Position numbers and translations under genes: made by a program. Under the pieces are notes generated by a model, which had not been told where the DNA came from, ran no database searches, and saw only the letters and a list, made by a program, of their open reading frames with translations. DNA of 64,000 bases from Trichomonas vaginalis G3 (lineage: Eukaryota; Parabasalia; Trichomonadida; Trichomonadidae): positions 1,674,001 to 1,738,000 of the forward strand of contig NC_067208.1 of assembly GCF_026262505.1 (NCBI RefSeq). Reading direction: 5' to 3'. Shown piece after piece: positions 50,664-58,542 of this stretch; positions within the stretch are counted from its first letter, which is position 1; each line of letters starts with the position of its first letter.

Positions 50664-51899
50664 ATGTACAGAATAGATGTTTCAGATTTTTATGACTTCC
50701 AAGCATTCAGAAATATGTGTCCATTTCGAGACTATAACAAAGCAGTCGAGAATTTGAAACGTTTAGTCATTTATGTCGACTCTGCCCCAGAATGTTATGT
50801 TATGAAAGAATGGGATGTTGTCTTTAACAAACCTAAAGCGACAATAGTTTCAGAACAAGAATGTAGACAGAAACTTAAGAAAATAAAAGTCGTACAAGTT
50901 GGCATGAAGATGTTAGATGCTTGGGATATCTTATTGTCAAAGTTAGAAGATTTTTCAGTTCGAGGTATAAAGTTTTATACACCTTCTCCAAACTTCTATT
51001 CTATCTTCACTGGATATAAATATGAACAAGTAGAATGGAAAGAAAATGTTATAGAAGCTTGGTTAGACCATGTCAAAGAAATTATATGCAATGGAAACGA
51101 AAAGGTTTATGAGTATATCTTATGTTGGTTTGCAAACATCTTACAACATCCAAGTGCTAAAAATGAAACTGCTCTCATTATAATTGGAAAACAAGGAACA
51201 GGTAAGAACACGTTCTTTACAGATATCTTATGCAAACTGTTAGAGGGCTATTCGAACCCGAATATGACAAACTTAGAAAACATCTGCGGTAAATTTAACT
51301 CTTCAATAGAGAATATGAAACTTATAGTTTGCAATGAACTTCAAAGTATAGATACAACAAAAGTTTTGAACTCAGATGCTTTGAAGAGTCTTATAACAGA
51401 CAAAGTTGGAGTTGTTGAAAGAAAATATAAAGACCAAAGAGTTTGTGAAAATGTTGCAAACTTCATTATGGTTTCAAACAATGCTGTTCCGATGAAGTTA
51501 GAAAGTTCTGACAGAAGATATGTAGTTGTCAGAACGTCAGAAGCTCATATGCAAGATACAGAATATTTTGACGACTTAGCAGAAACTTTGACATCTGACT
51601 TTTACAACCACTTGTTCTCATATTTCATGACATTAGATATTTCTAAGTTCAATCCAAGACAAATTCCACATACCGAAGAGAGACAAACATTGTTAGAAGC
51701 AAACAAGAGTGTATATGAACTGTTCATAGATGAAACTGACTTTGTGTCATTAGATGAAAGGTCATTGTACGATTCGTATAAACAATATTGTCAAGAATAT
51801 GGTTATATGACAGCGTCTAAACGAACATTCTTGGCAAATGTCAAAAGTCTTTTAGACGTACAGAATGGTGTATATACAAAGAAAAATTTTTCTGAGTAA
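50664..51899 (+). CDS. Superfamily 3 (D5-like) helicase without primase domain (411 aa)
   Basis: Walker A is GKQGTGKN (about 175-182), Walker B is IVCNEL (about 221-226), and the SF3 motif C/sensor region is ANFIMVSNN followed by SDRRYVVVR. The C-terminal 45 residues form a winged-helix-like D5 tail (LYDSYKQYCQEYGY, then VQNGVYTKK). The core matches the helicase half of the fusion at 16762-19086, but the N-terminal 120 residues lack the primase motifs. The enzyme should unwind DNA during element replication, with priming left to polymerase B or another protein. The leader TTTTTTATTTTTATAAAA precedes the ATG. It looks whole. Confidence 0.87.
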   Translation: MYRIDVSDFYDFQAFRNMCPFRDYNKAVENLKRLVIYVDSAPECYVMKEWDVVFNKPKATIVSEQECRQKLKKIKVVQVGMKMLDAWDILLSKLEDFSVRGIKFYTPSPNFYSIFTGYKYEQVEWKENVIEAWLDHVKEIICNGNEKVYEYILCWFANILQHPSAKNETALIIIGKQGTGKNTFFTDILCKLLEGYSNPNMTNLENICGKFNSSIENMKLIVCNELQSIDTTKVLNSDALKSLITDKVGVVERKYKDQRVCENVANFIMVSNNAVPMKLESSDRRYVVVRTSEAHMQDTEYFDDLAETLTSDFYNHLFSYFMTLDISKFNPRQIPHTEERQTLLEANKSVYELFIDETDFVSLDERSLYDSYKQYCQEYGYMTASKRTFLANVKSLLDVQNGVYTKKNFSE

Positions 51900-51945
51900 A
51901 TTTTAAAAAAAAATATTTTTTTATCCGATAGAAAAGATGACAGAA
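51887..51945 (+). repeat. Direct repeat, left copy, flanking the stand-alone D5-tail gene
   Basis: The string TTTTTCTGAGTAAATTT, followed by an A run, ATATTTTTTTATCCGATAG and AAAAGATGAC, occurs here and again at 52258-52315 with only small differences. Each copy covers the stop of one gene and the start of the next, so the 106-aa gene lies between two copies. Confidence 0.8.
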
Positions 51946-52257
51946 AAATTAACTTTTTACATAGCGCCAAACCCTTCTTGCCCACATCTTTTTAAGCCAC
52001 AATATATAGACATAGAACTAAATAGAGAAAGCGAAATTCTACAAACAGAAGAAACATATAGAGACCTAGATAACGAAAATGGATATGCGCTATTCTGGTT
52101 AGATTGTCCTTATGAAATGTATGAAAAAAAGGCTTTATATGAAGAATATAGAAAATATTGTTATGAAAACGATATAAGACCAAGCTCTAGAGAAAAATTC
52201 TATGCTGGTATAAAACATCTTTTCAAAGTTCAGAATGGCAAATATAGAAAGAAATAA
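51937..52257 (+). CDS. Stand-alone paralogue of the D5 helicase C-terminal domain (106 aa)
   Basis: The C-terminal 40 residues (LYEEYRKYCYENDIRPSSRE, then FKVQNGKYRKK) align with the C-terminal winged-helix tail of the preceding helicase (LYDSYKQYCQEYGYMTASKR, then LDVQNGVYTKK). The N-terminal half is unrelated (PNPSCPHLFKPQY). The gene is bounded by two copies of an approximately 58-bp direct repeat, so it probably arose by tandem duplication of the helicase 3' end followed by change. It may bind DNA or the helicase itself; that is inference. Confidence 0.7.
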   Translation: MTEKLTFYIAPNPSCPHLFKPQYIDIELNRESEILQTEETYRDLDNENGYALFWLDCPYEMYEKKALYEEYRKYCYENDIRPSSREKFYAGIKHLFKVQNGKYRKK

Positions 52258-52315
52258 TTTTTCTGAGTAAATTTAAAAAAAAATATTTTTTTATCCGATA
52301 GAAAAGATGACGAAA
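52258..52315 (+). repeat. Direct repeat, right copy
   Basis: Partner of 51887-51945. It supplies the leader and ATG (52307) of the next gene. Confidence 0.8.
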
Positions 52316-52726
52316 TTCATCTCAGTAAACAAGTACATGTCAGGACTTAAAGAAGAACTAGACCCATTCACATATTTGAATGTTTACTTCTACCATTTTG
52401 AAAAGTCTACATTTGACAAAGTTTGGAACATCGAACCAGTTAAGTTTGCTATTGTGACTAAAAATGGTGCGAAATTTGAAGACTTAGACATAGAAGGTTT
52501 GTTAACAGTCAAAGAAAATTTTGACAGAAAGTTCTCAAACCTTAAAGAAGGCAAAGCATACAAACTTGTTATACCTTATGAACCAAAGAAAGCAGACGAC
52601 TATGAATATTATGAGTCTAAAGTTGTAGAAGTTCAAGGTAAATTGGGTAAAAAGATTTTAGAGTCTAAGCCAGTGTTTGCTCCTAAAGAGGAAGAGAACA
52701 TTGACATTGACCCAGAAATGTTCTAA
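52307..52726 (+). CDS. Maverick A protein of unknown function (139 aa)
   Basis: A mixed alpha/beta product with repeated F/Y-V-x-Lys patterns (PVKFAIVTKNGAKFEDLDIEG) and an acidic end. A beta-rich single-stranded-DNA-binding fold is conceivable given its place between helicase and ATPase, but no motif proves it. It converges on the next gene with 16 bases between stops. It looks whole. Confidence 0.55.
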   Translation: MTKFISVNKYMSGLKEELDPFTYLNVYFYHFEKSTFDKVWNIEPVKFAIVTKNGAKFEDLDIEGLLTVKENFDRKFSNLKEGKAYKLVIPYEPKKADDYEYYESKVVEVQGKLGKKILESKPVFAPKEEENIDIDPEMF

Positions 52727-52742
52727 AAATAAAATTTTATTT

Positions 52743-53192
52743 TTACATGTCATATCTCACCTTCTCTGGAACTGGTTCAGGTTCTTTCTTCTCTTCTACT
52801 TTTTTCTCTTTCTTTCCTTTCTTCTTCTTTTCTGGTGGAGTTATGTCAAATTTCTCAGAACCATATTTTTGTAAAAGTTCTTTGTCCTTTAATAGCTCTT
52901 CTATTCTGTTTTCTATTTCATCTTCAAGAACAGCGCATGTGTCTTCTTTGCATTCTAAGAATTTTTGTTGGACTTCATCTTTCCAAGAGGCGTCATCTCT
53001 GTCAACAAGTCTGTCATTGACAAATTTTAAGACTTCTCTGCTTAATGTTTTATGGTTCTTGTCATATTCCCAGAAACAGAACTTTAGAACAAATTCACCT
53101 TTCTTGTTTACACTATGTAAGATTTTATGGTCGACAGATGTTTTGCTGTCAAAAAGTTTGTCTCGAATATAGATAGCGAAATCGCTAGACAT
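52743..53192 (-). CDS. Maverick A protein with Lys/Glu-rich tail (149 aa)
   Basis: The N-terminal part looks folded (SSDFAIYIRDKLFDSKTS, LKFCFWEYDKN), the middle is helical with two Cys (FLECKEDTCAVLED), and the C-terminus is a low-complexity Lys/Glu/Pro tail (PEKKKKGKKEKKVEEKK). No family is recognised. It shares a 36-base divergent promoter region with the ATPase gene. Confidence 0.6.
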   Translation of the reverse strand: MSSDFAIYIRDKLFDSKTSVDHKILHSVNKKGEFVLKFCFWEYDKNHKTLSREVLKFVNDRLVDRDDASWKDEVQQKFLECKEDTCAVLEDEIENRIEELLKDKELLQKYGSEKFDITPPEKKKKGKKEKKVEEKKEPEPVPEKVRYDM

Positions 53193-53228
53193 TTTCTAAA
53201 AGATAAAAATTTTAATTTTTCTAAAAAT

Positions 53229-54104
53229 ATGTTAGAAAAAAAGTTTGCTGACATTGACAAGAAATTTGAGAATGTTTTAAACAAGAACAAGAGGAAGTTA
53301 GAAAATGCTCAGATAAAGCCTATACATGACAAGTTCTTATTTGCTCAGAATGGTATAACAGGTCTAATTGCACCGCCTGGGTCGGGTAAGACTTTCACTT
53401 ATCTTAAAATGGCTGCACAACAACAAGAACTAGATGAGAAGAACCCATTCTATGAGTTAGTTGTTATTTGTAGTACTTCTGGTCAATTTGACCAAACCGT
53501 CAATTCGTTCAAAGATATTATAAAGAAGTCTAAGTTAGTATGTATAAAGGATACTGAGTTGTTGGATTGGATAAAGAAGTACCAAAGAAGAGTTTTGAAG
53601 TACAATGCTATAAATGAGTATATAAATTCTAAGTTTAAAGACCCAAATGAGGAAATGCAGAGAATATTAGAGAAGAAACACTTCAGAAACAAACAGAAAG
53701 AGATAGAATACATTTCGAAGAAATTGCAATCTTACGATTGGAAGACTTACCCTCACAGATGTCTTCTTATCTTAGATGACTTTGCTTCTCATCCTTTGTT
53801 AAAGAACAGAGAACAAGACATGTGTCGAATTCTTAAGAAGCTCAGACACTTTAACATCTCAGTTGTCATTTGTGTACAGACAGCAAAGAGTTTAAGTAAG
53901 GATGTAAAGAGAATACTTACTGACATTGTACTTTTCCCAGGATTGTCCGAAGACGATTTCATGGAACTTATGAAAGAGTCCATGGCAGGTAAGTTTGACA
54001 GACATGAACTATGGGAGAAGTATAAAGTCATACAAGACCCTCATACTTCTTTCAGAATTCATATCTACGCAAACAAAGTTCAAATTGTAAAAAGTCAAGC
54101 TTGA
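53229..54104 (+). CDS. Maverick A DNA-packaging ATPase (A32/FtsK-HerA type, 291 aa)
   Basis: Walker A APPGSGKT lies at residues 48-55, Walker B CLLILDDFA at about 178-186, and a sensor strand with Gln, VVICVQTAKS, near 215, as in the poxvirus A32-like packaging ATPases of Polintons. The enzyme moves DNA into capsids. I chose the ATG at 53229: the frame is open further upstream, but that part is antisense to the previous gene, and the AT-rich leader lies just before 53229. It looks whole and is the complete counterpart of the fragment at 9858-10410. Confidence 0.88.
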   Translation: MLEKKFADIDKKFENVLNKNKRKLENAQIKPIHDKFLFAQNGITGLIAPPGSGKTFTYLKMAAQQQELDEKNPFYELVVICSTSGQFDQTVNSFKDIIKKSKLVCIKDTELLDWIKKYQRRVLKYNAINEYINSKFKDPNEEMQRILEKKHFRNKQKEIEYISKKLQSYDWKTYPHRCLLILDDFASHPLLKNREQDMCRILKKLRHFNISVVICVQTAKSLSKDVKRILTDIVLFPGLSEDDFMELMKESMAGKFDRHELWEKYKVIQDPHTSFRIHIYANKVQIVKSQA

Positions 54105-54318
54105 AAAATAAAGAGTGCAATTTACTCTACTTGTTTGAAGTTGTCAAAATACTCTGTTATTTTTCACTGTTTTCATAGAGTTTTGGCGACTGGGGTTTCT
54201 TCCCTACTCGCTGTTCTTCATGATTTTCATACGGAATCTCTATCCTCGGTTTTTCGAGGATAGCAATCTTATGAGGAAATTCATGAAATTTGGTCATTTT
54301 TCAGCAAAAATAATGTTT

Positions 54319-54472
54319 ATGTTAGAATGTTAGATCTAACATGTTTTCTAACACGTTTTCTAACATGGTCTAAAACACACAAAACTCATGAAATTTCATA
54401 CGGAATTCAGTAAAAATAATGTTTATGTTAGCATGTTAGATCTAACATGTTTTCTAACACGTTTTCTAACAT
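54319..54472 (-). repeat. Two hairpin units after the 304-aa gene
   Basis: Units at 54319-54366 and 54425-54472 have outer stems ATGTTAGAA/TTCTAACAT (the second with one mismatch) and inner TGTTAGATCTAACA. On the minus strand the second begins within seven bases after the stop codon of the gene ending at 54479 and is followed by TAAACATTATTTTT, so a role in 3'-end formation is possible. A separate stem ATCCTCG/CGAGGAT lies at 54242-54261. Confidence 0.7.
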
Positions 54473-54478
54473 AACTAT

Positions 54479-55393
54479 TTACAAGCGTTTTACATGGTAT
54501 ATGTTGCGATGGTTCATGACTCTAAACAATTTTGTAGCTTCTATTTCTTCTGTCAGTACATCGAATGTTTTAACGATACCGAAAGTTTCTTTATACTTCT
54601 TCTTGACATCAGATAGAAGGAAATCTTCTGCAGTTGGATAGTTTTTGTTCAGAAATGCTAACATGTCCATTTTATCTTCTGCTGGCTTTTCTGCTTCTTT
54701 CTTTAAGTCTGCATAGTCGTTTCTCATACGTTCTATCTCTTTGACGGAGTAGTTATATTTCCTCATTGCTGCTTTACATTTAGAACATTGCGGGTTCATT
54801 TTTGCGTTATATTCTGAAACCTTACCTGCTAAAACAACTAAGGCGTCAATGGTTTTCTTTAACTCAAACATAGCGGGTCTTATTTGTTCGTTCCATACTT
54901 TGCCTCTTCTATCTTTATCTCTTATCTGCCATACACATTCAGCAACTAACGAAACAAAGTTGTCGTAGGTCTTAAACTCCCCAGATTTATATATGTCAGA
55001 GATGTTCTTATATACCATGTCGCAATCTTTGTCCATAACCTTATGGTTGCAATGAAATCCTAGAAACTCATAGTTTACCTTTCGTATGAACTTCTTTATT
55101 TCTACTGAGTCAGTTGCTTTGACTTCTATTTCGTCAAATTCGGGAATAGTGAGTTTTTGCTGCTGAATTTCAGGCAATTTGGGTAAATGGTCGATGAGGT
55201 CCTGCATTTCATAAAGATACTGTTCATTTGTTTCATCTTTCGCACTACAGTCTAAATTATTTGTTAAAAGTTCTTGCTTTATCTTCTGGATTTTTGTTTC
55301 AAAAGTATATGAAGAAGGAATGAAGCTTTTCATCTCTACTAACATTGAAGTTGGGTTCATAACTAAAGAGTTTGGTGCTGTTGTTGCTAACAT
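54479..55393 (-). CDS. Maverick A protein with Cys pairs (304 aa)
   Basis: The product is mostly helical. It has GFHCNHKVMDKDCD in the middle and a clear CSKC pair (NPQCSKCKAAMRKYN) followed by a long charged helix, so a small zinc-binding site is possible. The last 50 residues (AEDFLLSDVKKKYKETFGIV) look like a compact helical domain. No family is recognised. It lies after the ATPase on the other strand. The leader is TTTTTTATTTTTATTGTAAG. It looks whole. Confidence 0.6.
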   Translation of the reverse strand: MLATTAPNSLVMNPTSMLVEMKSFIPSSYTFETKIQKIKQELLTNNLDCSAKDETNEQYLYEMQDLIDHLPKLPEIQQQKLTIPEFDEIEVKATDSVEIKKFIRKVNYEFLGFHCNHKVMDKDCDMVYKNISDIYKSGEFKTYDNFVSLVAECVWQIRDKDRRGKVWNEQIRPAMFELKKTIDALVVLAGKVSEYNAKMNPQCSKCKAAMRKYNYSVKEIERMRNDYADLKKEAEKPAEDKMDMLAFLNKNYPTAEDFLLSDVKKKYKETFGIVKTFDVLTEEIEATKLFRVMNHRNIYHVKRL

Positions 55394-55479
55394 GTTCTTA
55401 CAATAAAAATAAAAAATATTTTTTTTAAAAAACTAACTTTATTTTTTATTTCGGGAAAATTCATGAGTTTTGGTTGAAA

Positions 55480-55575
55480 AATACGGTGGAGCCAAAAGTG
55501 GCTCGACCTCAAAACAAGCATTTTGTGAAGAATATACCAACCGCCGGAATTCCGACGGTTGCTTTTTATACAAAA
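55480..55575 (+). pseudogene. KilA-N gene fragment
   Basis: A short piece matching the inner part of the KilA-N gene (GGAKSGSTSKQAF, then EEYTN), in inverted orientation to the longer fragment at 55997-56510. It contains two hairpins: GAGCCA-AAAG-TGGCTC (55489-55504) and a 22-base near-palindrome at 55539-55560 followed by GCTTTTTAT, which looks like a bacterial terminator. Confidence 0.6.
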
Positions 55576-55599
55576 TTCAACGGGTGACAAAACATATAC

Positions 55600-55970
55600 G
55601 ATGAAACCTTGACAAAACATGTACGATGAAACCTTGACAAAACATGTACGATGAAACCTTGACAAAAACATATACGAAGAAGAAGTCATGAAAATTCAAG
55701 AGGGTAGAAAACAGGTTAGAAAACAGGTTAGATCTAACCTTCTACCCTAAAATATATTTTTGTCTGATTTACGCTCATTGACGATGAAGAAGTCATGAAA
55801 TTTCAAGAGTTTTCTACGATGTTAGAAAACGTGTTAGAAAACGTGTTAGATCTAACATTCTAACATAAACTTTATTTTTGGTGTAAATTTCATGAGTTTT
55901 CTACGATGTTAGAAAACGTGTTAGAAAACGTGTTAGATCTAACATTCTAACATAAACTTTATTTTTTGCC
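55600..55970 (+). repeat. Array of GTTAGATCTAAC hairpin units
   Basis: Short units TTGACAAAACATGTACGATG come first, then three hairpin units. One (55702-55747) has outer stem GGGTAGAA/TTCTACCC and inner GGTTAG/CTAACC. The next two have ATGTTAGAA/TTCTAACAT outside and TGTTAG/CTAACA inside, each followed by TAAACTTTATTTTT. Both stems change in step between unit types. Confidence 0.8.
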
Positions 55971-55996
55971 GAATTCAATAAAAATAAATGGTTCAT

Positions 55997-56510
55997 TTAC
56001 TCACAATATTTTTGTACAAAACGACCCCAAACTTTTAACTTCTTTTCTGCAGCTTCAAATGCTATCTTAGCGAGTTCATATTCTCTAAATTCTCTCTTTA
56101 AATCTTCTTGTTCCCATTGGTCTAGTTCGTATGGCGAGTCTCTATAACCAGAACATATGTTATGTTCATGTTCTATTTGTTTAAGCACATTTTTTCTAAC
56201 TTCTTGTTCGAACAAAGGTTTTGCATTCTCTACTGTATCTTCAAGTTCTTCTTCATCTAATTTCTCATGAACTTTCTTGTCTATGGAGTCCAGAATTTTT
56301 CCAACTGCTATACAATATTTTGGAGAAGCCCACATTGCTATATAGTTTACGAGTCTTGGGTCTACATACGTTCCTCTAACCTGTTTGATTTCATCAGGAA
56401 TTCCTGCATGAACTGTGTATAAAAAGCAACCCGCCGTTTTCCGCGGGTTGGTATATTCTTCACAAAATGTTTGTTTTGAGGTCGAGCCACTTTTGGCTCC
56501 ACCGTATTCT
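55997..56510 (-). pseudogene. KilA-N gene, C-terminal fragment
   Basis: The product contains the end of a KilA-N domain (TYVDPRLVNYIAMWASPKYC) and the helical tail DSIDKKVHEKLDEEELEDT, the latter nearly the same as in the lineage-B gene at 14578-16550. No ATG opens it and the first part of the domain is missing. It carries hairpins at 56428-56449 and 56484-56499 at the same sites as the fragment at 55480-55575, with different stem sequence in the first. It is incomplete, about one break. Confidence 0.7.
56428..56449. repeat. Hairpin in the KilA-N fragment, terminator-like
   Basis: AACCCGC and GCGGGTT pair, and on the minus strand the hairpin is followed by GCTTTTTATA. The matching site in the other fragment (55539-55560) pairs as AACCG with CGGTT plus an inner CGGAATTCCG. 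Confidence 0.6.
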
Positions 56511-56565
56511 TTCAACCAAAATATATTTTTGCTGAAAAATGACCAAATTTCATGAAAATTCAAGA

Positions 56566-56611
56566 GGGTAGAAAACAGGTTAGAAAACAGGTTAGATCTA
56601 ACCTTCTACCC
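56566..56611 (+). repeat. GTTAGATCTAAC hairpin unit
   Basis: Outer GGGTAGAA/TTCTACCC and inner GGTTAG/CTAACC, preceded by CATGAAAATTCAAGA and followed by a T-rich tail. Same family as the arrays at 1310 and 55600. Confidence 0.7.
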
Positions 56612-56648
56612 TAAAAGTATTTTTACTGAATTTAGCAACAACTTTCTC

Positions 56649-56846
56649 TCAATTGGAGCTGTGGCATACTCTTTGCGTAAGCGGTTCAGACCTTCTTCGA
56701 ACTCTTGGTCTCTCTTCGATTTGGATTGAGGTGGAAATTGGTAGTAATTTGGATTGAGATTGGACTTGCTGGAACTGAGGTGCAGGGGCTGGTGCTTTAG
56801 GTTCCTCTGGTTTGGGAATGGGCTCGGTTGGTGGGACGTCGGACAT
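56649..56846 (-). CDS. Pro-rich small protein (65 aa), possibly a gene start only
   Basis: ATG at 56846. The product starts MSDVPPTEPIPKPEEPK, continues Pro/Ala/Gln-rich and ends with a basic segment. It reads away from the 21-bp repeat array, divergently from the 121-aa gene. It may be a small gene or the remaining start of a longer one; no family is recognised. Confidence 0.4.
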   Translation of the reverse strand: MSDVPPTEPIPKPEEPKAPAPAPQFQQVQSQSKLLPISTSIQIEERPRVRRRSEPLTQRVCHSSN

Positions 56847-56899
56847 TCGTTTGTGGCTTAACCGTCGGACCACAACGATAAAAATCTCTGCTCCTAGCA

Positions 56900-57230
56900 G
56901 TACTGCTACTGACAGTAGCAGTACTTTTACTGACAGTAGCAGTACTTTTTCTGACAGTAGCAGTACTTTTACTGACAGTAGCAGTACTTTTTCTGACAGT
57001 AGCAGTACTTTTACTGACAGTAGCAGTACTTTTACTGACAGTAGCAGTACTTTATCGTCGAAAACCCTCTCAAATTTTCCTTTTTACTGCAACTAGCAGT
57101 ACTTTTACTGTCAGTAGCAGTACTTTTACTGACAGTAGCAGTACTTTTTCTGACAGTAGCAGTACTTTTTCTGACAGTAGCAGTACTTTTTCTGACAGTA
57201 GCAGTACTTTTACTGACAGTAGCAATGGTC
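56900..57230 (+). repeat. 21-bp tandem repeat array in a divergent promoter region
   Basis: About 13 copies of GACAGTAGCAGTACTTTTACT (or with TTTTTCT), seven in 56911-57057 and about six in 57105-57224, separated by a spacer of about 50 bp. The left end forms a palindrome, AGTACTGCTACTG facing CAGTAGCAGTACT. The array lies between the genes starting at 56846 (-) and 57225 (+); the last unit runs into the ATG of the latter. A 21-bp period is two helical turns, so binding sites would face the same side. Confidence 0.85.
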
Positions 57231-57590
57231 GAGGTCGAACCTACCGACGAGGCAATTTACCTAATTGAAATTAACGAGCTTGTTAAAGACTACTTGCGCA
57301 AGGTCATGAAGCCCAAGGTCAAGTTCACCACTATTTCTGGAAGGGCTGCCTTGACTCTCGAGATTTCGACTGGAATTCCAATTGAGGTACCAGAAAACAC
57401 TCCTGTAGACGACATAAAGCAAGCAAAGAAGGAAGCTCTTGTTAAGTTCCTAAACAAACGTCCTTGGATACAACTTCCAAACAGAGAGAGTCCAATTCCA
57501 CGAATTATACAAATTCTCAAGGGTCTCCTTCACTTCTCGGGTCAACCATTCTACATAACTACAGAAGGCGGCATCCAACCAGTTCAGTAA
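57225..57590 (+). CDS. Maverick A protein of unknown function (121 aa)
   Basis: A compact alpha/beta product (EIYLIEINELVKDYL-like start, then VKFTTISGRAALTLEISTG and RPWIQLPNRESPIPR). Its base composition is less AT-rich than most neighbours. The ATG lies directly at the end of the 21-bp repeat array. No family is recognised. It looks whole. Confidence 0.55.
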   Translation: MVEVEPTDEAIYLIEINELVKDYLRKVMKPKVKFTTISGRAALTLEISTGIPIEVPENTPVDDIKQAKKEALVKFLNKRPWIQLPNRESPIPRIIQILKGLLHFSGQPFYITTEGGIQPVQ

Positions 57591-57655
57591 ACCTTAACGT
57601 TTAACTCACTTTTTTATGTTTTTTGTGAAAGTGTCAAAAATAAATTGTTTTCATG

Positions 57656-57725
57656 AAAATTCAAGAGGGTAGAAAAGAGGTGAAAAAACGGGTGACATCT
57701 CACCTCTTCACCTAAACTTTATTTT
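57656..57725 (+). repeat. Variant hairpin unit
   Basis: CATGAAAATTCAAGAG is followed by AGGTGAA, GGTGACATCTCACC and TTCACCT, then TAAACTTTATTTTT. Outer AGGTGAA/TTCACCT and inner GGTGA/TCACC both pair although the sequence differs from the GTTAGATCTAAC units. Confidence 0.7.
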
Positions 57726-57744
57726 TATTGAATTTAGCAACAAA

Positions 57745-57850
57745 ATGAACGAGGTCAGGATGTATGTTGCTGAATTCATTCATAACACCCTTTGTAAGCT
57801 CATAAAATGTTTGTTTTGAGGTCGAGCTACTTTTGTTCTTTGTTTTTCAA
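57745..57850 (-). pseudogene. KilA-N gene fragment, second type
   Basis: On the minus strand it matches the KilA-N region at about 16100-16210 of lineage B (GACCTCAAAACAAACATTTT, GGGTGTTATGAATGAATTC). It is a third scrap of this gene in copy A2, closer to the B version than to the other two. Confidence 0.5.
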
Positions 57851-57896
57851 CCTGAAGCATTTAATATATGTAAAAATATATGGTTTTAAAAATGTT

Positions 57897-58481
57897 TTAA
57901 AATGGTATGCCATATAGCTTCTTGAATTTGTTAAGATATAGTCTAACGTATTTTCCATCTGTATCTCTAGCGTTTACATAAGCATAGCCCGCCTTAGTAA
58001 AACATACTTGTAATTTCCTATAGTTTACGCCGGTATAAAAGTAGAAAGAGTCTTGTTCTTCGCTATAGTAGTAAAACTCAAACGTATGCTCGCCATAGTC
58101 TGTAATTTCAATTGCTTCATCTTCTAGTTCGTCGACAAATTCGAATACAATATCTCGAAATTTGCTTTTGTTCTTATTGTTTTCAGAACGAGTAACCCAA
58201 CGTAAATTTTCAAGTCTATTGTCATTTCTTATATGGTTTATGTGGTCTACAAAAGGTAGATTGTTAGGGTTCGGTATAAAATGAGTTGCAATGACAACAT
58301 GTTTAAGATAGCGTTTCCCACCCATCTTCATAGTAGTATATCCGTCATTTCGCTCCCATTCGCTTAAAACTCTTTTTGTCTTTTTGTTTCTGACTTCAAA
58401 TGACTCACAACAGTGAATTTCATATTTCTCATCTAACAAACAAGTTTTCCAACAGTCTGCTCCAACAAACTCAGCGTACAT
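57897..58481 (-). CDS. HNH homing endonuclease-like protein (194 aa)
   Basis: The middle carries an HNH_3-type motif: LKHVVIATHFIPNP, then VDHINHIRNDNRLENLRWVT and SENNKNK. The His of VDHIN, the Asn of RLENLRW and the later Asn are those of the family. The N-terminal part resembles the short lead of phage HNH genes, and the C-terminal 80 residues (YGEHTFEFYYYSEEQDSFYF) are a beta-rich extension of the kind often used for DNA recognition. Free-standing HNH enzymes cut one strand or both at a long site and spread themselves. It is not inserted in another gene here. It looks whole. Confidence 0.82.
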   Translation of the reverse strand: MYAEFVGADCWKTCLLDEKYEIHCCESFEVRNKKTKRVLSEWERNDGYTTMKMGGKRYLKHVVIATHFIPNPNNLPFVDHINHIRNDNRLENLRWVTRSENNKNKSKFRDIVFEFVDELEDEAIEITDYGEHTFEFYYYSEEQDSFYFYTGVNYRKLQVCFTKAGYAYVNARDTDGKYVRLYLNKFKKLYGIPF

Positions 58482-58542
58482 TTCAAATAAAATAAAAAAA
58501 TATATTTTTTAAAAAAATATACTATTTTAAAAATGTTTTTCT

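Noticed and set aside
52747-53172. Plus-strand Ser/Phe-rich frame
   Set aside because: It is antisense to the 149-aa gene and has the composition expected of a shadow of a Lys/Glu-rich gene.
56812-57096. Plus-strand frame encoding TDSSSTF repeats
   Set aside because: It is a translation of the 21-bp array and overlaps the start of the minus-strand gene; no leader or initiator supports it.
56900-57230. CRISPR-like array
   Set aside because: Units are contiguous 21-bp repeats without unique spacers, in eukaryotic DNA.
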